Origin: Gaiellasilicea sp963731615
GTDB taxonomy: Bacteria; Actinomycetota; Thermoleophilia; Gaiellales; Gaiellaceae
DNA length: 64,000 nucleotides
NCBI GenBank assembly: GCA_963731615.1
Contig: CAVSWD010000008.1
Location: 310,001 to 374,000 of the forward strand
Direction of reading: 5' to 3'
The notes under the pieces were generated by a model, which saw nothing but the letters and a program-made list of their open reading frames with translations, did not search any database and had not been told where the DNA came from. The position numbers and the translations under genes were made by a program. Positions 1-8,565 of this stretch are shown piece by piece (positions within the stretch are counted from its first letter, which is position 1; each line of letters begins with the position of its first letter).

Positions 1-110
1 TCGTCCTCGAGCACGGCCGCGTCGTCGAGCAGGGAACGCACGACGAGCTGATCGCGAGCCGCGGCCTGTACACGAACCTCTACGGCGACTGGGCGGACGA
101 AGTCGCCTAA
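1..110 (+). CDS. ABC transporter ATP-binding protein, C-terminal end only
   Basis: The window opens inside a gene; the frame read from base 3 gives 35 residues and a TAA stop. The visible end contains VLEHGRVVEQGTHDEL followed by a short Leu/Tyr-containing tail. That is the conserved segment after the H-loop of exporter-type ABC ATPases, where the hydrophobic strand and the GTHDEL turn occur just before the C-terminus. By family knowledge it is probably the nucleotide-binding end of a fused permease-ATPase (multidrug or lipid exporter type). The substrate cannot be told from this fragment. The RDD gene starts 9 bases downstream, so they may be co-transcribed. Confidence 0.8.
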   Translation, partial: VLEHGRVVEQGTHDELIASRGLYTNLYGDWADEVA

Positions 111-119
111 CCTGTCGCC

Positions 120-578
120 GTGGAAACAGCGACAGAGGAGGCGGTCACCGGCCAGCTGGCGAGCTGGGGCCGGCGACTCGTCGCGGTCGCCCTCGACAGC
201 GCCATCGTCGGCTCTGTGGTCGTCGCGACCATCCTGCTCGCCGGCGTCTCGGTCGAGGAGCTGAACGACCTGCTCATCGAAGGCGACTCGTTCGTGCTGC
301 TCGCCCTCTTCGTCTTGCCGGAGGCGATCTACAAAACCGTCATGATCGGCTCCCGCAACCAGACGTTCGGGAAGATGGCGCTCGGGATCAAGGTGGTGGG
401 AGCCGACGACCGGGCGCCGATCGGGTACGGGCGGGCCTTCCGGCGCTGGCTCTCGACCGCCACGCTCTGGGCGCTCTTCACCGTCCCGGGAATCGTCGAT
501 CACCTGTGGCCGCTGCGCGACCGCCGCAACCAGGCGCTGCACGACAAGTTCGCCCGCAGCATCGTGGTGCGGGTCTGA
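120..578 (+). CDS. RDD family integral membrane protein
   Basis: This is a 152-residue protein starting at a GTG. It has an N-terminal RR..ALD segment leading into a first membrane helix (about residues 22-42), a second hydrophobic segment (about 56-70), and the family signature NQTFGKMALGIKVV near residue 80. It ends with RNQALHDKFARSIVV. These are the Arg-Asp-Asp family landmarks: an Arg near helix 1, an Asp in it, and an Asp in the C-terminal HDK motif. RDD proteins are small membrane proteins, some linked to ion exchange, mostly of unknown role. The stop codon overlaps the ATG of the next gene by one base, which indicates translational coupling. The family call is secure; the function is not known. 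Confidence 0.85.
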   Translation: METATEEAVTGQLASWGRRLVAVALDSAIVGSVVVATILLAGVSVEELNDLLIEGDSFVLLALFVLPEAIYKTVMIGSRNQTFGKMALGIKVVGADDRAPIGYGRAFRRWLSTATLWALFTVPGIVDHLWPLRDRRNQALHDKFARSIVVRV

Positions 579-1456
579 TGGACCTCGACCGCGAGACCGA
601 GGAGCGGATCGAGGAGCCGGTCTCGCAGGAGGCGGTACGCGAGACGCGCCTGACGCCGGCGGAGGCGGTCGAGAAGATGCACATCAACCTGCCGGTGCGC
701 GGCAACCGCAAGCTGCGCAAGCTGCTCGAGCGCGTCAACGCGGACAAGCAGCTGAAGGGCTGGTGGCACGTCGCGAACGTGAATGCGGTCGTGCGGATGG
801 AGATCAACGACCACTCGTGGGTGCACATCCAGATCGTGGCGAACATCGCGCTCAAGATCCTGCGGCAGCTGACGAAGCACGGCGTCGAGCCGTCGGCCGT
901 GCGCGACTTCGGGCTCGAGCAGGACGACGCCGAGATGATCGTCGCGCTGTCCTCGCTGCTCCACTGCATCGGCATGTCGGTACACCGGCACGGCCACGAG
1001 GACTTCTCGCTCTTCCTGGCCGAGCCGAAGCTGCGCGAGCTGCTGCGGGGGATCTACGAGGAGCCGAACTTGACCGTGATCTGCTCGGAAGTGCTGCAGG
1101 CGATCACGAGCCACCGCGCCGACGGGCAGCCACTCGCGCTCGAGGCCGGCATCCTCCGCGTCGCCGACGCGCTCGACATGGCCGAGGGCCGCTCGCGGAT
1201 TCCGTTCGAGAAGGGACGTGTCTCGATGCACTCGCTCTCGGCGGCGGCGATCGACGACGTCTCGATCAAGGACGGGGAGTCGCGGCCCGTGATGATCGAG
1301 ATCGTGATGAACAACTCATCGGGCCTCTTTCAGGTCGACGGGCTGCTGAAGGCGAAGCTGCGCGGCTCGGGCCTCGAGCCGTACGTCGAGGTGATCGCGC
1401 ACATCGATACGGCCGCCGAAAAACGCCTTGTTTCCGTCTACCGCCTCGAAACGTAG
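578..1456 (+). CDS. HD-domain protein (putative metal-dependent phosphohydrolase)
   Basis: This is a 292-residue soluble protein. The ATG at 578 is chosen because it overlaps the RDD stop (TGATG). An alpha-helical core spans about residues 75-215, with candidate metal ligands in HSWVHIQIV, in LLHCIGMSVHRHGHED and in ITSHRADGQPLALEAG. It is followed by ILRVADALDMAEGR, typical of HD-type phosphohydrolases. The classic HD doublet is replaced by LLHCIGM, so catalysis is uncertain. A beta-rich C-terminal domain of about 80 residues follows. HD proteins with this layout occur in archaea and Actinobacteria next to nucleotide or membrane genes. The substrate is unknown. The gene ends 27 bases before tRNA-Gln. 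Confidence 0.7.
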   Translation: MDLDRETEERIEEPVSQEAVRETRLTPAEAVEKMHINLPVRGNRKLRKLLERVNADKQLKGWWHVANVNAVVRMEINDHSWVHIQIVANIALKILRQLTKHGVEPSAVRDFGLEQDDAEMIVALSSLLHCIGMSVHRHGHEDFSLFLAEPKLRELLRGIYEEPNLTVICSEVLQAITSHRADGQPLALEAGILRVADALDMAEGRSRIPFEKGRVSMHSLSAAAIDDVSIKDGESRPVMIEIVMNNSSGLFQVDGLLKAKLRGSGLEPYVEVIAHIDTAAEKRLVSVYRLET

Positions 1457-1483
1457 CCGCTAAACTTGGCGCGTTCCATCCCT

Positions 1484-1554
1484 TGCGGGATCGTCTAATG
1501 GTAGGACGCTCGGCTCTGGACCGAGTAGTCTAGGTTCGAATCCTAGTCCCGCAG
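1484..1554 (+). tRNA. tRNA-Gln (anticodon CTG)
   Basis: A full cloverleaf can be folded by eye. The acceptor stem TGCGGGA pairs with TCCCGCA. The D arm contains AATGGTAGG, the anticodon stem is CTCGG/CCGAG with loop CTCTGGA, and the T arm contains GGTTCGAATCC. Anticodon CTG is at 1516-1518 and decodes CAG. The discriminator is G and no CCA is encoded. A strong intrinsic terminator follows 9 bases later. Confidence 0.96.
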
Positions 1555-1562
1555 CTCGTCGG

Positions 1563-1588
1563 AAAAACCCCGCTCAAACGGGGTTTTT
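1563..1588 (+). terminator. Intrinsic terminator after tRNA-Gln
   Basis: An inverted repeat AAAAACCCCG / CGGGGTTTTT with a 6-base loop makes a perfect 10-bp stem that ends in a T run. It lies 9 bases past the tRNA. Confidence 0.9.
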
Positions 1589-1652
1589 CGTGGCACGTTT
1601 CCCGCAAACTGCGTTCCGGCGGCTTTCACCACCGGCGAGTGTCTGATATGCC

Positions 1653-1865
1653 GTGCCCATGTTCTTCCGTAGCCGCCGCGCCGGTCTGACGCAACTCGAC
1701 GAAGCAGCCGCGTATGCGCGCTGCCACGGCGTCCGCGAGCACGACGTGCGGATCGTGAAGCTGCCGCCGCGCCGGCCCCGGTACGAGGACGTCTTGACGA
1801 CGGGCGAGGAGTTGCGCGCCCTCTTCGAGCTACGCCTGGACGCCCGCGAGACGGAAACGACCTAG
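1653..1865 (+). CDS. Hypothetical protein, 70 aa
   Basis: This is a small ORF that may start at the GTG (1653) or at an ATG two codons later (1659). It encodes a basic-then-acidic peptide with no Cys pair, signal peptide or membrane segment: an Arg-rich N-terminus, a middle segment with DEAAAYARCHG, and an acidic C-terminus. It is bracketed by the tRNA terminator upstream and a strong hairpin 8 bases downstream, which supports a real independent transcript. I do not recognise the family. Base composition matches its neighbours. Confidence 0.5.
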   Translation: MPMFFRSRRAGLTQLDEAAAYARCHGVREHDVRIVKLPPRRPRYEDVLTTGEELRALFELRLDARETETT

Positions 1866-1872
1866 GTCCACG

Positions 1873-1900
1873 AAAAAGAGGCTCCGGAGAGCCTCTTTTT
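1873..1900. terminator. Bidirectional terminator between convergent genes
   Basis: Perfect 12-bp arms AAAAAGAGGCTC / GAGCCTCTTTTT with a CGGA loop give a T run on either strand. The hairpin sits between the small plus-strand gene and the minus-strand gene ending at 1919, so it can serve both. Confidence 0.9.
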
Positions 1901-1918
1901 CGTCGCTGCCCCTGCGAC

Positions 1919-2719
1919 TTACAGAGCGAGCCGTGGCCGGCGCAGGTACCCGAGCGCCAGTCCGAGTGCGAGCACCACCACGACCGCGCCGAGGCCGACC
2001 GAGAGAACCTGGTTCCACTCGACATCCGAGCCGCTGCTGCCCACCGGCACTCCGGGCCGCACCGGAACATCCGTGGGCGAGAACCGATTCGCCAGGTTGT
2101 CGGGCCGCGCTCCGACCTCACCGTCGGCCCCCATGCCGTGACTCAGGTAGCTGACCACCGGCGGGTTCTGCGGAGCCGAGAACCGGACTGCCTGGTCGTC
2201 CGGACGCGTCGCCGTCTCATAGCTCGCCGCCAGCGTCTCCAGCTGCCGGTGGTTCATCGGCTGCTGCACGGCCTGTTGCACGATCGGCTGCGACTTGAAC
2301 GCCTCGCCGCGAAGGTCCGGCGAGCTCAACGGCTGCGCGCCGTCCGGGCCGCCGAGCGACTCACCCTGGCGGACGTAGACATCCGTCAGATATGGATCGT
2401 GGATGCTTTCCGCGGAGGCCACCGCTGCCGCCGCGCGATCCGCCTCAGTCAGGGTCCCGTGTGACAGATACGGGATCACCTTGATTGCCTCACCGTTCAA
2501 GAACTGCTCGTCTCCCTGCGGGATGCCCGAGCTCGCGGGGATGCCGGTCTCGGCGTCCACCGCGCCGCTCCAGCCGCCTGCGCTGACGATCTTGGTGCCT
2601 GAACCGCCTTCGTCGACGACGGCCCAGGCCGCCGATACCTTGCCGGCGAACAGGGCCGTCGCGAACGCGAACCCGAGTGCTAGACGGCGAAGCCACCGCT
2701 GCCTTCTCCGAAACGTCAT
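1919..2719 (-). CDS. Exported, C-terminally membrane-anchored hypothetical protein
   Basis: The start ATG at 2719 is preceded by a strong GGAGGAAGGG ribosome site. It opens a 266-residue protein with an Arg-rich N-terminus and a signal-type helix (LALGFAFATALFAG). A long polar, Pro/Gln/Asp-rich extracellular region contains three loosely repeated blocks ending in SYLSHG or similar, each followed by RPD and a run resembling A-RF. A C-terminal transmembrane helix (VLSVGLGAVVVVLALGLALG) and a basic tail (YLRRPRLAL) complete it. I do not recognise a named family. It is divergent from an ECF sigma factor gene; the 106-base gap between them should hold both promoters. A regulatory link is only inference from position. 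Confidence 0.65.
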   Translation of the reverse strand: MTFRRRQRWLRRLALGFAFATALFAGKVSAAWAVVDEGGSGTKIVSAGGWSGAVDAETGIPASSGIPQGDEQFLNGEAIKVIPYLSHGTLTEADRAAAAVASAESIHDPYLTDVYVRQGESLGGPDGAQPLSSPDLRGEAFKSQPIVQQAVQQPMNHRQLETLAASYETATRPDDQAVRFSAPQNPPVVSYLSHGMGADGEVGARPDNLANRFSPTDVPVRPGVPVGSSGSDVEWNQVLSVGLGAVVVVLALGLALGYLRRPRLAL

Positions 2720-2825
2720 TGCCCTTCCTCCCTCTTGCATTGACCCTTCCCTGAGCCACCTAGACGGAGGAGGGGGCCGCCTTCTTCCCATTCGTGCGAA
2801 ATCGCGCTTGAATGGAGCTGCCGCT

Positions 2826-3383
2826 ATGAACATCGAGGTAACCGACGCGCAGCTCGTGAGCCGCTGCCGGACTGGGGAACCGGCAGCATGGAACGAGCTG
2901 GTCGAGCGCTTCTCGCGCTATGTCTACGCGATCGCCGTGCGCGTCTACCGGCTGTCCGAGCACGACGCCGAGGACGTCTTCCAGGACGTGTTCGCGCGCA
3001 CCTATGAGCGGCTCGACTCCCTGCGCGACGACACGGCGATCCGACCGTGGCTCGCGCAGCTGACCCGGAACGCCTGCGTCGACCGGCTGCGCTCCGGCGG
3101 CCGCGAGCACCCGGCCGAGCTCCAGGACGAGGAAGACGTCGACAACGCGCTCGAGCGGCTGGACGAGGCGCTCGACGTGCACGACGGCCTGCGAGCGCTC
3201 ACGGGTGACTGCCGCGAGATCCTCGACCGCTTCTTCGCCGCCGACGAGAGCTACCGGACGATCGGCGAGGCGCTCGATCTTCCGGCCGGAACGATCGCCA
3301 GCCGGATCTCCCGCTGCCTCGGTAAGCTCCGCATGCATCTCGAGGGAAGAAATCTCGGCCCCGGGACGTCTAGGGAATTGTGA
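2826..3383 (+). CDS. ECF-type RNA polymerase sigma factor
   Basis: This is a 185-residue protein from the ATG at 2826. Region 2 is clear: ELVERFSRYVYAIAVRVY, then DAEDVFQDVFARTYERLD, the region 2.2 core-binding signature, and IRPWLAQLTRNACVDRLR, which covers regions 2.3-2.4. Region 4 follows as DCREILDRFFAADESYRTIGEALDLP with the recognition helix GTIASRISRCLGKLR. The linker is short and acidic, typical of group 4 factors. The stop overlaps the following GTG start by 4 bases, so the next gene is translationally coupled. That neighbour does not look like a standard zinc anti-sigma factor, and its role in control is unknown. Confidence 0.9.
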   Translation: MNIEVTDAQLVSRCRTGEPAAWNELVERFSRYVYAIAVRVYRLSEHDAEDVFQDVFARTYERLDSLRDDTAIRPWLAQLTRNACVDRLRSGGREHPAELQDEEDVDNALERLDEALDVHDGLRALTGDCREILDRFFAADESYRTIGEALDLPAGTIASRISRCLGKLRMHLEGRNLGPGTSREL

Positions 3384-3649
3384 GCGCCATGGCCCCCCAC
3401 GACGAGGAGCGCCTGGGTGAGCTGCTAGCTGAGCTGCCGCCCGCCCCCTTCGCGTGGGTTCAGGCTGCGCAAGAGTTGCCGATGGCCCGGTTCGAGCTCG
3501 ACGAGATCGTCGAGCGCGCCCGTGTGGACGCGGAGTTCCGCGTGCTTCTCATCGGCGACCTCGAGGCGGCGCTCGCCTCGGCCGGCTACGACCCAACGGA
3601 CGCGTTGCTGAATGCGTTGCGGTCACGCCTGCCGGAGCTCGACGGATGA
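3380..3649 (+). CDS. Small hypothetical protein coupled to the ECF sigma factor
   Basis: This is an 89-residue acidic helical protein. The GTG at 3380 overlaps the sigma factor stop by 4 bases; an in-frame ATG at 3389 is the alternative start. The N-terminal half carries LLAELPPAPFAWVQAAQELP, then a helical segment DEIVERARVDAEFR and an Ala/Leu-rich C-terminus. There is no HxxxCxxC anti-sigma signature and no membrane helix, so it is not an ordinary ZAS anti-sigma factor. Its own stop overlaps the ATG of the cyclodeaminase-like gene. The three overlapping frames imply a single operon; the function is unknown. Confidence 0.6.
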   Translation: MSAMAPHDEERLGELLAELPPAPFAWVQAAQELPMARFELDEIVERARVDAEFRVLLIGDLEAALASAGYDPTDALLNALRSRLPELDG

Positions 3650-4224
3650 GCATGTACGGCCGCGAGCTGGGCACGTTGCTGGACGACATCGCCGGCCCCT
3701 CCGCTGCGCCGGGCGCCGGTGCGGTAGCCGGCGTCGTCACTGCGATGGCGGCCGGCCTGATCGCTTCGGCGGCGCGCCGCTCGCCCGATTGGGAGGAAGC
3801 GCGCGGCATCTCCGCGCAGGCGCAGGCCCTGCGCGCAAGAGTGGAGAAGCTCGCGGTGGCCAACGAGCAGGCGTACCTCGATGCTCGCGCGCTGATCGAG
3901 GGCGCAGACGAGCACGGCGAACGTGATGCTGCAATCGGGAAGGCGCTCGACACCGCGGCCGAGCTGCCGCTCTCGATCGCCGAGTGCGCCTACGACGTCG
4001 CGCTACTCGGCTGCGAGGCGGCCCTGCATGCCGCTCCGGGGGGCGCCGAGGATGCGTGTGCCGCCGCGCTGCTCGCAGAGGCGGCCGCGCGTGCAGCCGC
4101 AGGCTTGATCGCCGCGAACCTGGTCTCGATGCCGGGCGACGAGCGGGTCGAGCACGCGCAGCGGCTCGCCGCCGCTGCGGGGGACGCCGCCCGGCGCGCC
4201 GTCGCCGCGTCCGCAACTCGCTAG
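3646..4224 (+). CDS. Cyclodeaminase/cyclohydrolase-like protein (FTCD C-terminal domain family)
   Basis: This is a 192-residue, almost entirely helical, Ala-rich protein. The N-terminal segment GPSAAPGAGAVAGVV followed by TAMAAGLIASAARR matches the conserved glycine-rich start of the formiminotransferase-cyclodeaminase C-terminal domain family (FchA/FTCD-C). In that family the loop contacts folate. The remaining helices carry the usual spacing of an antiparallel bundle. By family it could act on formimino- or methenyl-tetrahydrofolate, but the glycine loop is diverged and the substrate is inferred only. It begins at the ATGA overlap with the previous gene and is followed by a hairpin at 4244. 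Confidence 0.7.
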   Translation: MSMYGRELGTLLDDIAGPSAAPGAGAVAGVVTAMAAGLIASAARRSPDWEEARGISAQAQALRARVEKLAVANEQAYLDARALIEGADEHGERDAAIGKALDTAAELPLSIAECAYDVALLGCEAALHAAPGGAEDACAAALLAEAAARAAAGLIAANLVSMPGDERVEHAQRLAAAAGDAARRAVAASATR

Positions 4225-4243
4225 ACGACTCTGAACGCCACGC

Positions 4244-4273
4244 GGTGAGCATCCGCTCGTGCGGATGCTCACC
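4244..4273. terminator. 13-bp hairpin between convergent genes
   Basis: Perfect inverted repeat GGTGAGCATCCGC / GCGGATGCTCACC with a TCGT loop. It has no T run, but it lies exactly between two convergent genes (stop at 4224 and stop at 4282) and probably works as a terminator or RNA 3' end stabiliser for both. Confidence 0.75.
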
Positions 4274-4281
4274 TTGTGCCG

Positions 4282-4455
4282 CTAGCCCAGCGCAGGACGG
4301 CGCTGGCCGGCCGGGGTGAACCACGGCAGGCGGAACCGCCGGCGGGGCCGGTCGGAATCGAGACTGACCTCGTGGGCCAGCCGGGCCCGCTCGGCCTCGC
4401 GCAGCATGTCGGCCTGGCGGTAGCGGGCGATCTCCTGCATCAGCGTCGGGTGCAT
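4282..4455 (-). CDS. Small conserved-looking protein, 57 aa
   Basis: This is a short gene with a good AAGGAG ribosome site 6 bases before its ATG. The product is amphipathic and charged, beginning MHPTLMQEIARYRQADMLRE. It continues with a Glu/Arg-rich helix, then a basic segment (RPRRRFRLPWF) and a short tail. The Met-His-Pro start and the helix-then-basic layout recall short actinobacterial proteins of unknown role, though I cannot name the family. It is flanked by the 13-bp hairpin at its 3' end and by the GST gene upstream on the same strand. The start site and flanking terminator make it likely to be real. Confidence 0.7.
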   Translation of the reverse strand: MHPTLMQEIARYRQADMLREAERARLAHEVSLDSDRPRRRFRLPWFTPAGQRRPALG

Positions 4456-4513
4456 GTGAAGCTCCTTTCCCTCGTCGCTGCCTACAGGACGGCGCCGACG
4501 CCGTTCTTCTTCC

Positions 4514-5146
4514 CTACGCGCGAGGAAGTGCGTTCATGCGGTGGATCCACGCTTCGAGCCGCGGCAAGCGGCCGTCGAGCCGCATCGCGTCGCGCAGGAT
4601 CTCGTGGAAGCGCTGCTCGTCGCCCTCGTCCCAGATCACCGCGTACTTGAGGAACGGGAAGGCGGTGACGTCGGCGACGGTGAGCTCGGCGCCGAAGAGG
4701 TAGTCGCGCCCGGCGAGCAGATCCTCGAACACGGGCAACGAGCCGGCGATCCGCGCCTCCAGAGCCGCGATCCGCGACCGATCGGGCTCGGGTTTCTGCT
4801 CCTCGTCGAAGATCAGGTTCGGCGACCGTTTCCAGAGCCGATTGAACCAGTCGGCGAAGATGCGTACCTCCGCGGCGCGAGCCGGATCGTCCGGGTACAA
4901 GGGCTGCTCGGGAAACCGCTGCTCGAGGTAGTCGAGCACGGCCGGCGAGTCGGCCACGACACGCTCGCCGTCGACGAGCACGGGCACGAGCTCCTGGCCG
5001 CTGATACGCACGACTTCGCTGCGATCGTCGGGATCGATCTCGACGTACTCGACCTCGATTCCCTTGTGTGCGAGCGCGAGTGCCACGCGCTCGACGTTCG
5101 TCGAGAACGGGATCCGGTAGAGCCGGAGCGGCGGGTAGGGCTCCAC
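4514..5146 (-). CDS. Glutathione S-transferase family protein
   Basis: This is a 210-residue protein with an N-terminal thioredoxin fold (residues 5-82). It contains LYRIPFSTNVERVALALAHKG, a cis-proline strand VPVLVDGERVVADSPAVLDYLE, and an all-helical C-terminal domain with AELTVADVTAFPFLKYAV. These are the GST landmarks: the Val-Pro cis-peptide, the D-S/SPAVL glutathione-binding turn, and the N-capping box in the C-domain. The Ser in FSTNV is the likely catalytic-side residue. Most actinobacteria use mycothiol rather than glutathione, so the real thiol partner is uncertain. It starts with GTG. Confidence 0.88.
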   Translation of the reverse strand: MEPYPPLRLYRIPFSTNVERVALALAHKGIEVEYVEIDPDDRSEVVRISGQELVPVLVDGERVVADSPAVLDYLEQRFPEQPLYPDDPARAAEVRIFADWFNRLWKRSPNLIFDEEQKPEPDRSRIAALEARIAGSLPVFEDLLAGRDYLFGAELTVADVTAFPFLKYAVIWDEGDEQRFHEILRDAMRLDGRLPRLEAWIHRMNALPRA

Positions 5147-5173
5147 GCGGGAGACCCTACCCGCCTCCTCTGG

Positions 5174-6609
5174 CTACTCCGTGTACTCGGGGCAGAACGG
5201 CGCCGACGCGTCGTACCGCTTCGAGAAATCACGCTCGATCGCGCGAAGCGCGTCGATGCGCCCGTTCCCGAAGCACGTGTCGTAGCCGGTCAGGCCGATG
5301 TCGACCGTGCTGCGCTCCATGATCGACTCGACCGTGCTCGGTGCCAGCTCGACGTCGCCGTTCTTGGCGAGCTTGCCGAACTGGCTGACGATCAGAGCCG
5401 CGACCCCGGCCGCGTGCGGCGAGGCCATCGACGTCCCCTGGATGCAGCCGTAGGCGCCGCCCGGGAGTGTCGAGAGGATCGTCGTCGTGCAGTCGCCCGG
5501 TCGTGCCGTTGCCGCCGGGCGCAGCGACGTCGTTCGCCGGGACGCCGTAGTTCGAGTAGCCCGCCTTCTCGCTGGTCGGGCCGAGCGACGAGACCGCGAT
5601 CACGCCGTTCGTCTCGGCCGGGACGACGTCGCAGTCGTCGGCGTCGGCCGCGGAGGGATCGCCCAGGTCCTCGTCGGAGTTCCCGAGCGCCGCCACCGGC
5701 ACGACACCGCGGCCGATCGCGTACTTGATCGCCCGCTCGACCGACTCGCGGAACGCCTTCTGCGTCGGATCGGAGTTGCACTTGAACTCGGTCGACTCCT
5801 GGAACGCGTCGTTGTCGACGAAGAAGCTCATGTTGATCACGTCGAGCCTGATGTCGCCCGCGTAGGTGAGCCCGTCGACGACGGCGCTGACGTAGCAGTA
5901 GCCGCTCGCGTCGCAGACCTTCACCGGGACGAGCGTCACGTTCGGCGCCACGCCGACGACGCCGATCCCGTTCGCCTGCGCGGCGACCGTCCCGGCGACG
6001 TGCGTGCCGTGGAACTGGTTGTCCGTGCAAGGATCGGGACTGCCCACACCCGGCCCGCTCGGCAGGAAGCTGACGGAGTTACGCCCTCGGGCGCAGTCCA
6101 CGTTCGAGCCCTTGCCGTCGACAAGGAAGTCGGGATGACGACCGTCGATGCCGCTGTCGAGGATGCCGACATCGACCGAGCGCGCACCGGCCTGGAAGTT
6201 GTGCGCCTGCGGTGCGCGGATCTGCTGCATGTCCCACTGCAGCGACTCGAGCGGATCGGCCGTCTGCTCGGGGCCGCCGTCCGGCAGGCCCTTGAACTTC
6301 TTGTCCTGCGCGACGGTCTGGACGAGCGCCGAGGACGAGAGGGCGGCCGCAAAACCGGCCGCGCTCGACTCGACGACGAGCACGCCGACCTGCCGCGAGA
6401 GGTCGTTGGCGACGGTGCCGCCGGCTGCAGTGACCGCCGCGGTCACCGCTGCGGCGGTACCGGTGGCAGCGAAGCCCTCGTCGCCCTGCACGCCGGCGAG
6501 CACGACGAGATAGCGCTGAGAGCCCGCCGAGCTCGAGGCATTCGGTGCGGCACCGACGAGACGTGGCGAGTACGACGGCGGCGAGCGCCGCGATCAATCC
6601 CTTCTTCAT
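5174..6609 (-). CDS. Secreted subtilisin-like serine protease (S8), two frameshifts
   Basis: Read as one locus, this encodes about 475 residues: a signal peptide (MKKGLIAALAAVVLA), an I9-like propeptide, and an S8 catalytic domain. The full triad is visible: Asp in VDVGILDSGIDGRHPDF, His in FHGTHVAGTVAAQ, and Ser in GTSMASPHAAGVAAL. The start ATG has a GGAGGGG ribosome site. The frame shifts once near 6565, just after the signal peptide, and once near 5495-5510, shortly before the serine motif at a GGG run. Restoring single bases rejoins perfect family sequence, so I read these as sequence errors rather than decay. It is the last gene of a three-gene secreted-protein unit, 21 bases after the LVIVD gene. 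Confidence 0.85.
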
Positions 6610-6630
6610 GCGTTCCCCTCCAGCATTGGT

Positions 6631-8494
6631 TTACGGAGCGAGGAGGCCGCCAATGACGTCGACCTTCCCTTTCTGCAAGACGCCGCCCGCGGCGTAGCCG
6701 TCGCCGAGGACGATCCGGAACGTGTCAGCGCTGCCGGCGTCCTCAGCCTCGACGAAGAAGCTGACGCCGGGCACGCCGTCGACGGTCGCGCGGCCGGTGA
6801 TGCTCGCCTTCGCTCCGGCGATCGTCAGCGAGTCGATCCCGGTCGCCTGCACCCTCCGGTCGGCGGCCCGGTCGTGGAAGCTGAGCTTGCCTGCGGGCGC
6901 GGCCTGGCCGGTGACGTAGGTCACGTCGAGCGAGAAGGTGGCCTTGCCGCCTTTCGAGGGCCCGGACAGGATCGAGATCTCGGCCGGCTCGCCGTCCACC
7001 GAGCCGCCGCCCTTGGCCCGGCCGGGCGTGTTCGTGGGCCGGACGACGCAGCCGATGCCCTCACAGCTCGTGAGCGCGAAGACGTCGAAGCCGCGCGTCA
7101 TGTCGCCGGTGTAGACGTAGCCCTTGTACTCCTTCGCCGACCACGTCTCGGCACCGGGCATCACGTTCCAGCCGAGGGTGTTTCCCCAGGAGGAGCGTGA
7201 GTCCTCGGCGATGCCGTCGGTCGAGCTGGACGCCTGTCGAGAAGTCCACGAGCCAGGTGCCTGCGCCGTAGTGCGCGGTGACGAATTGCCGACCCGACAG
7301 GCGCGAGACGCCGTCGAAGCCCTTGGCGATCTCGCCCGGTCCGGCACTGCCGTTGCCGCCGTTGCGGAAGACGTGGATCGTGCACGCGCGCTCGGTGCGT
7401 CCGATCGTCGCCAGCACCGACTTGAGCGGATCCGGAGTCAGGACCGGGTTCGGGTAGAGCCAGGAACCGAGCTTCTTCGGTGTCGTGCCGAGCGTCCAGA
7501 AGTGCGCCGCGCCGATCTTGCCGCTCGCTCCCTGGTTGCAACCGGTCTCGGTGATGCCGCCGCCCGCCTCGTCGGTGATCACGAGCACCTTGCCGTCCGA
7601 GCTCGGGTCGGACTGGTGCGAGAGCTGGATCACCTGGCCGTCCGCGCCCTGCTCGGCGGTGGCCGCGTTCGGGATCGTCGCCTTGACGGTCGCGGCCCGG
7701 TTGAAGATGTCGGTGACGTCGAGGATGCGCGTCGAGTCGAGCCCGGCGCTGTACAGGGTGTTGCCGTCGCGCGAGAACGAGACGTCGTGCGCGTCGTCGG
7801 CGACCGTCTCCGGAATCGTCCGGACGAGGGTTGCCGGCGTCGTGCGGATGTCCACGACCTCGATCCCGTTGAACGAGGTGTTGACGGTCAGGTACTTGCC
7901 GCTCGGGTGGATCGTCGTCGTGTGCGCGCCCGCCGAGTTGAGGCTCGACAGGTAGCAGTCCGCGAGCTCGGTCGCGAATGTCGCCGACTGCGGGTCGAAG
8001 ACGAGCCTGACGATGTCGACGCCGGCTCGCGTCTGCCCCGCCGTCCCGGTCCCCTTCTGATGCAGGCACGCCGAGGTCGCACCCGAGGCTCCGAGCGAGT
8101 CGAAGCCGAGCACGAGCACGTTGCCGCTGACCTGGAGGTCGTTCTGGTAACCGGGGTCGGTGTAGCGGCCCGCGGCGACCGGATGCGCCGGGTCGGTGAC
8201 GTCGAAGATCCGCGTGCCGCCGCCCATTGTCCCGACGAAGGCGTAGTCGTGCACGGAGCCGTCCGCCGCCTTGCGCGACTGGAACTCGATGTCGGTGCCG
8301 ACGAAGCCGCAGACGTTGGCGACGTGGGCGATGTTCTTCGCCGCCCGCGGCACCAGGCCGGGCGTCGAGACCGACTCGCACGGGAGCGCGACGTTGCGGA
8401 CCGGGTCGAGCGGGTCACCCGTGATCCCCTTCGCGCCGGCGATGACGCCGCCGCCGGCGACGACGAGAACGAGTAGCAGCAGACGTAGTCTCAT
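6631..8494 (-). CDS. Secreted LVIVD-type beta-propeller protein, one frameshift
   Basis: The product is about 620 residues, starting MRLRLLLLVLVVAGGGV (signal peptide) after a GGAGGAA site. Repeated blades each carry variants of the LVIVD motif: GGTRIFDVTDPAHPVAAG, GIEVVDIRTTPATLV, STRILDVTDIF and FDVFAL. The family forms extracellular beta-propellers found in choice-of-anchor and hydrolase proteins. After the propeller comes a beta-rich C-terminal domain with a GKLSFHD segment. The frame is broken once near 7230 (after the WLVDFS strand), and reading resumes cleanly in the other frame with SSWGNTLGWNVMPG. It lies between a metalloprotease and a subtilase on the same strand, suggesting joint export. 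Confidence 0.8.
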
Positions 8495-8565
8495 TGCGGT
8501 TCCTCCGAAGTCCGGTGGACGAACGGGAGCGGCGGCCCGTCGCCGCCGCTCCCTTGCTCAGTCCC

